Positions 4,369 to 5,144 of a stretch of DNA of 5,144 nt are shown here, piece after piece (within the stretch, counting starts at the first letter, position 1; every line of letters begins with the position of its first letter). The translations under genes were made by a program, and so were the position numbers. The notes beneath the pieces were generated by a model. The model searched no databases. It worked only from the letters and a program-made list of their open reading frames with translations, and had not been told where the DNA came from. This stretch comes from a bacterium (GTDB lineage: Bacteria; Patescibacteria; Saccharimonadia; Saccharimonadales; UBA4665), in the NCBI GenBank assembly GCA_021778165.1, contig JAJYCU010000028.1:1-5144 (forward strand), given 5' to 3'.

Positions 4369-5144
4369 CTAAGCTTTAGTCTTAAATTTAAATACTAAAA
4401 AACCTGCGTAGGATAATATTAAGGCAATTACAGTTATATTAGCTGCCAAAGCTGGTTTAGAAAGATTACTGGCCAATTTAAGATTGGTCATAATAATTGT
4501 TTGGTTTTGAGGCAGAAGACTAAATTGATTTATTTGACTAGGCAAAAAGATTACTTTTGTAAACTTCTGGTTATTCTTAAAGAAGAAAATTGTTTGATTA
4601 CCCGGTGATTGATTGTAAAAAGTTACCTGTCCGTTAGTGTTACTGATCTGATAATTCGAAATGTTATTTAAATAAATTTTAGTGTTTTTAATTGGTTGGA
4701 AATTGCTGGATAAAAGTTGAACAGTTAAACTGACACCTTTAGTCGTAAAACTTTCGATTGGAAAATTCTGGGTTATATTATTACTATCAACGGCGTATAC
4801 TTGATAGAAATAAACTGTTTTTGGATTTAGATTCATTAAAGCGATGGTCGTATTATTACTGGAAGAGGTTTGAGAAGAGGTTGATGATAAATTATTTTTA
4901 GATACTCCATATTTTACATAAAAAATAGCCATCTGAGTTGTTTTAATACTGATTATTGCTTTTAAACTAAATAAATTAGAAATGCTTGTTTTTGGATTTA
5001 GATTAATCGGGCTTATCTTTACAGTAGCCACAGGATTTGCATTAGTGGTTGTAGTATTTGGGCTTGATTGAGGAGTGTATGTTTGTGTTGGGGTAGTAGG
5101 ATGAGATGTTGGAGCGTGTTGAATTATTGGTGCTGGTTGGTTGG
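4369..5144 (-). CDS. Cell-surface protein: Pro/Thr linker, FN3-like domain, carboxypeptidase-regulatory-like domain, C-terminal anchor (5' partial)
   Basis: The frame stays open to the right edge, so the gene begins outside; a GTG at 5031-5029 lies in the middle of it and should not be taken as the start. Of 257 visible residues, the first 37 are a linker with 8 Pro and 10 Thr and no acidic residue, typical of an extended surface stalk. Residues about 39-134 look like an FN3 or purple-acid-phosphatase-N-like beta sandwich (VKYGVS, LNPKTVYFYQVYAVD, ESFTT). Residues about 137-202 resemble a carboxypeptidase-regulatory/PEGA-like domain (LSSNFQPIKNTKIYL, NTNGQVTF). A hydrophobic segment at about 231-251, followed by KFKTKA, is a C-terminal membrane anchor that leaves the domains outside. 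Its missing N-terminal part should hold the functional module. The stop codon is one base from that of the converging small gene. Confidence 0.75.
   Translation of the reverse strand, partial: NQPAPIIQHAPTSHPTTPTQTYTPQSSPNTTTTNANPVATVKISPINLNPKTSISNLFSLKAIISIKTTQMAIFYVKYGVSKNNLSSTSSQTSSSNNTTIALMNLNPKTVYFYQVYAVDSNNITQNFPIESFTTKGVSLTVQLLSSNFQPIKNTKIYLNNISNYQISNTNGQVTFYNQSPGNQTIFFFKNNQKFTKVIFLPSQINQFSLLPQNQTIIMTNLKLASNLSKPALAANITVIALILSYAGFLVFKFKTKA

Noticed and set aside
4368..4384. Bidirectional intrinsic terminator between the convergent genes.
   Set aside because: The continuous stem is only five AT-rich pairs and neither strand has a T-run after it. Pairing extends only with a bulge.
5029..5031. 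GTG start for the minus-strand surface protein.
   Set aside because: The frame continues upstream to the window edge as a Pro/Thr-rich linker of 37 residues, which fits the protein's surface character, and no ribosome-binding site precedes the GTG.
1..5144. Possible recoded UGA (Gly), as in Gracilibacteria and Absconditabacteria, because none of the seven main genes ends in TGA.
   Set aside because: No in-frame TGA interrupts any main reading frame, including 575 codons of the peptidase, and glycines are written as GGN. Reading the TGA at 2303 as Gly extends the remnant only four codons to a TAA. Seven genes are too few to infer stop-codon avoidance.
1..5144. CRISPR array, tRNA, rRNA, insertion sequence or attachment site.
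   Set aside because: No regularly spaced short repeats, cloverleaf, rRNA-like stretch, transposase gene or terminal inverted repeats were seen. The only tandem repeats are the coding dockerin units.

Overview
The window is AT-rich (judged by eye) and tightly packed, with standard-code bacterial genes. Small single-domain proteins, a short PerR-type regulator, an RnfD-like/ferredoxin-reductase fusion and large surface proteins with FN3 and dockerin domains suggest a Candidate Phyla Radiation (Patescibacteria) genome. Saccharibacteria is the best guess, but this rests on gene content and style only; there is no phylogenetic marker in the window.

Region 1 (1-2305) is a redox block on the + strand. 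It opens with the 3' part of a membrane oxidoreductase: an RnfD/NqrB-like membrane domain fused to an FAD/NAD(P)H reductase domain. A strong promoter with an embedded palindrome then drives a short operon: a PerR-like Fur-family regulator, a CPYC glutaredoxin and a single-domain rhodanese. The regulator keeps all five PerR-type regulatory metal ligands and both structural-zinc CxxC pairs, and its mRNA is probably leaderless. Overlapping the rhodanese end is a 39-codon ORF that looks like the N-terminus of a SAM methyltransferase cut off before its SAM-binding loop, so it is probably a gene remnant. A terminator-like hairpin starts at its stop codon.

Region 2 (2306-5144) holds cell-surface genes and looks like a separate, accessory block. 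A promoter leads to a 575-residue secreted S53 (sedolisin-like) serine-carboxyl peptidase with six neighbouring cysteine pairs, an FN3 domain and a C-terminal two-repeat dockerin. One base later comes a small single-pass membrane protein of unknown function. Converging on it from the - strand, with one base between stop codons, is the 3' part of a surface protein: a Pro/Thr-rich linker, an FN3-like domain, a carboxypeptidase-regulatory-like beta domain and a C-terminal membrane anchor. It runs off the right edge.

Working model (inference): the first block is a peroxide/thiol-stress unit under PerR-like autoregulation, next to a membrane flavoprotein that may share its redox role. The second is a surface proteolysis/adhesion module in which a dockerin-bearing protease may dock on an anchored partner. 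The methyltransferase remnant marks the likely rearrangement boundary between them.
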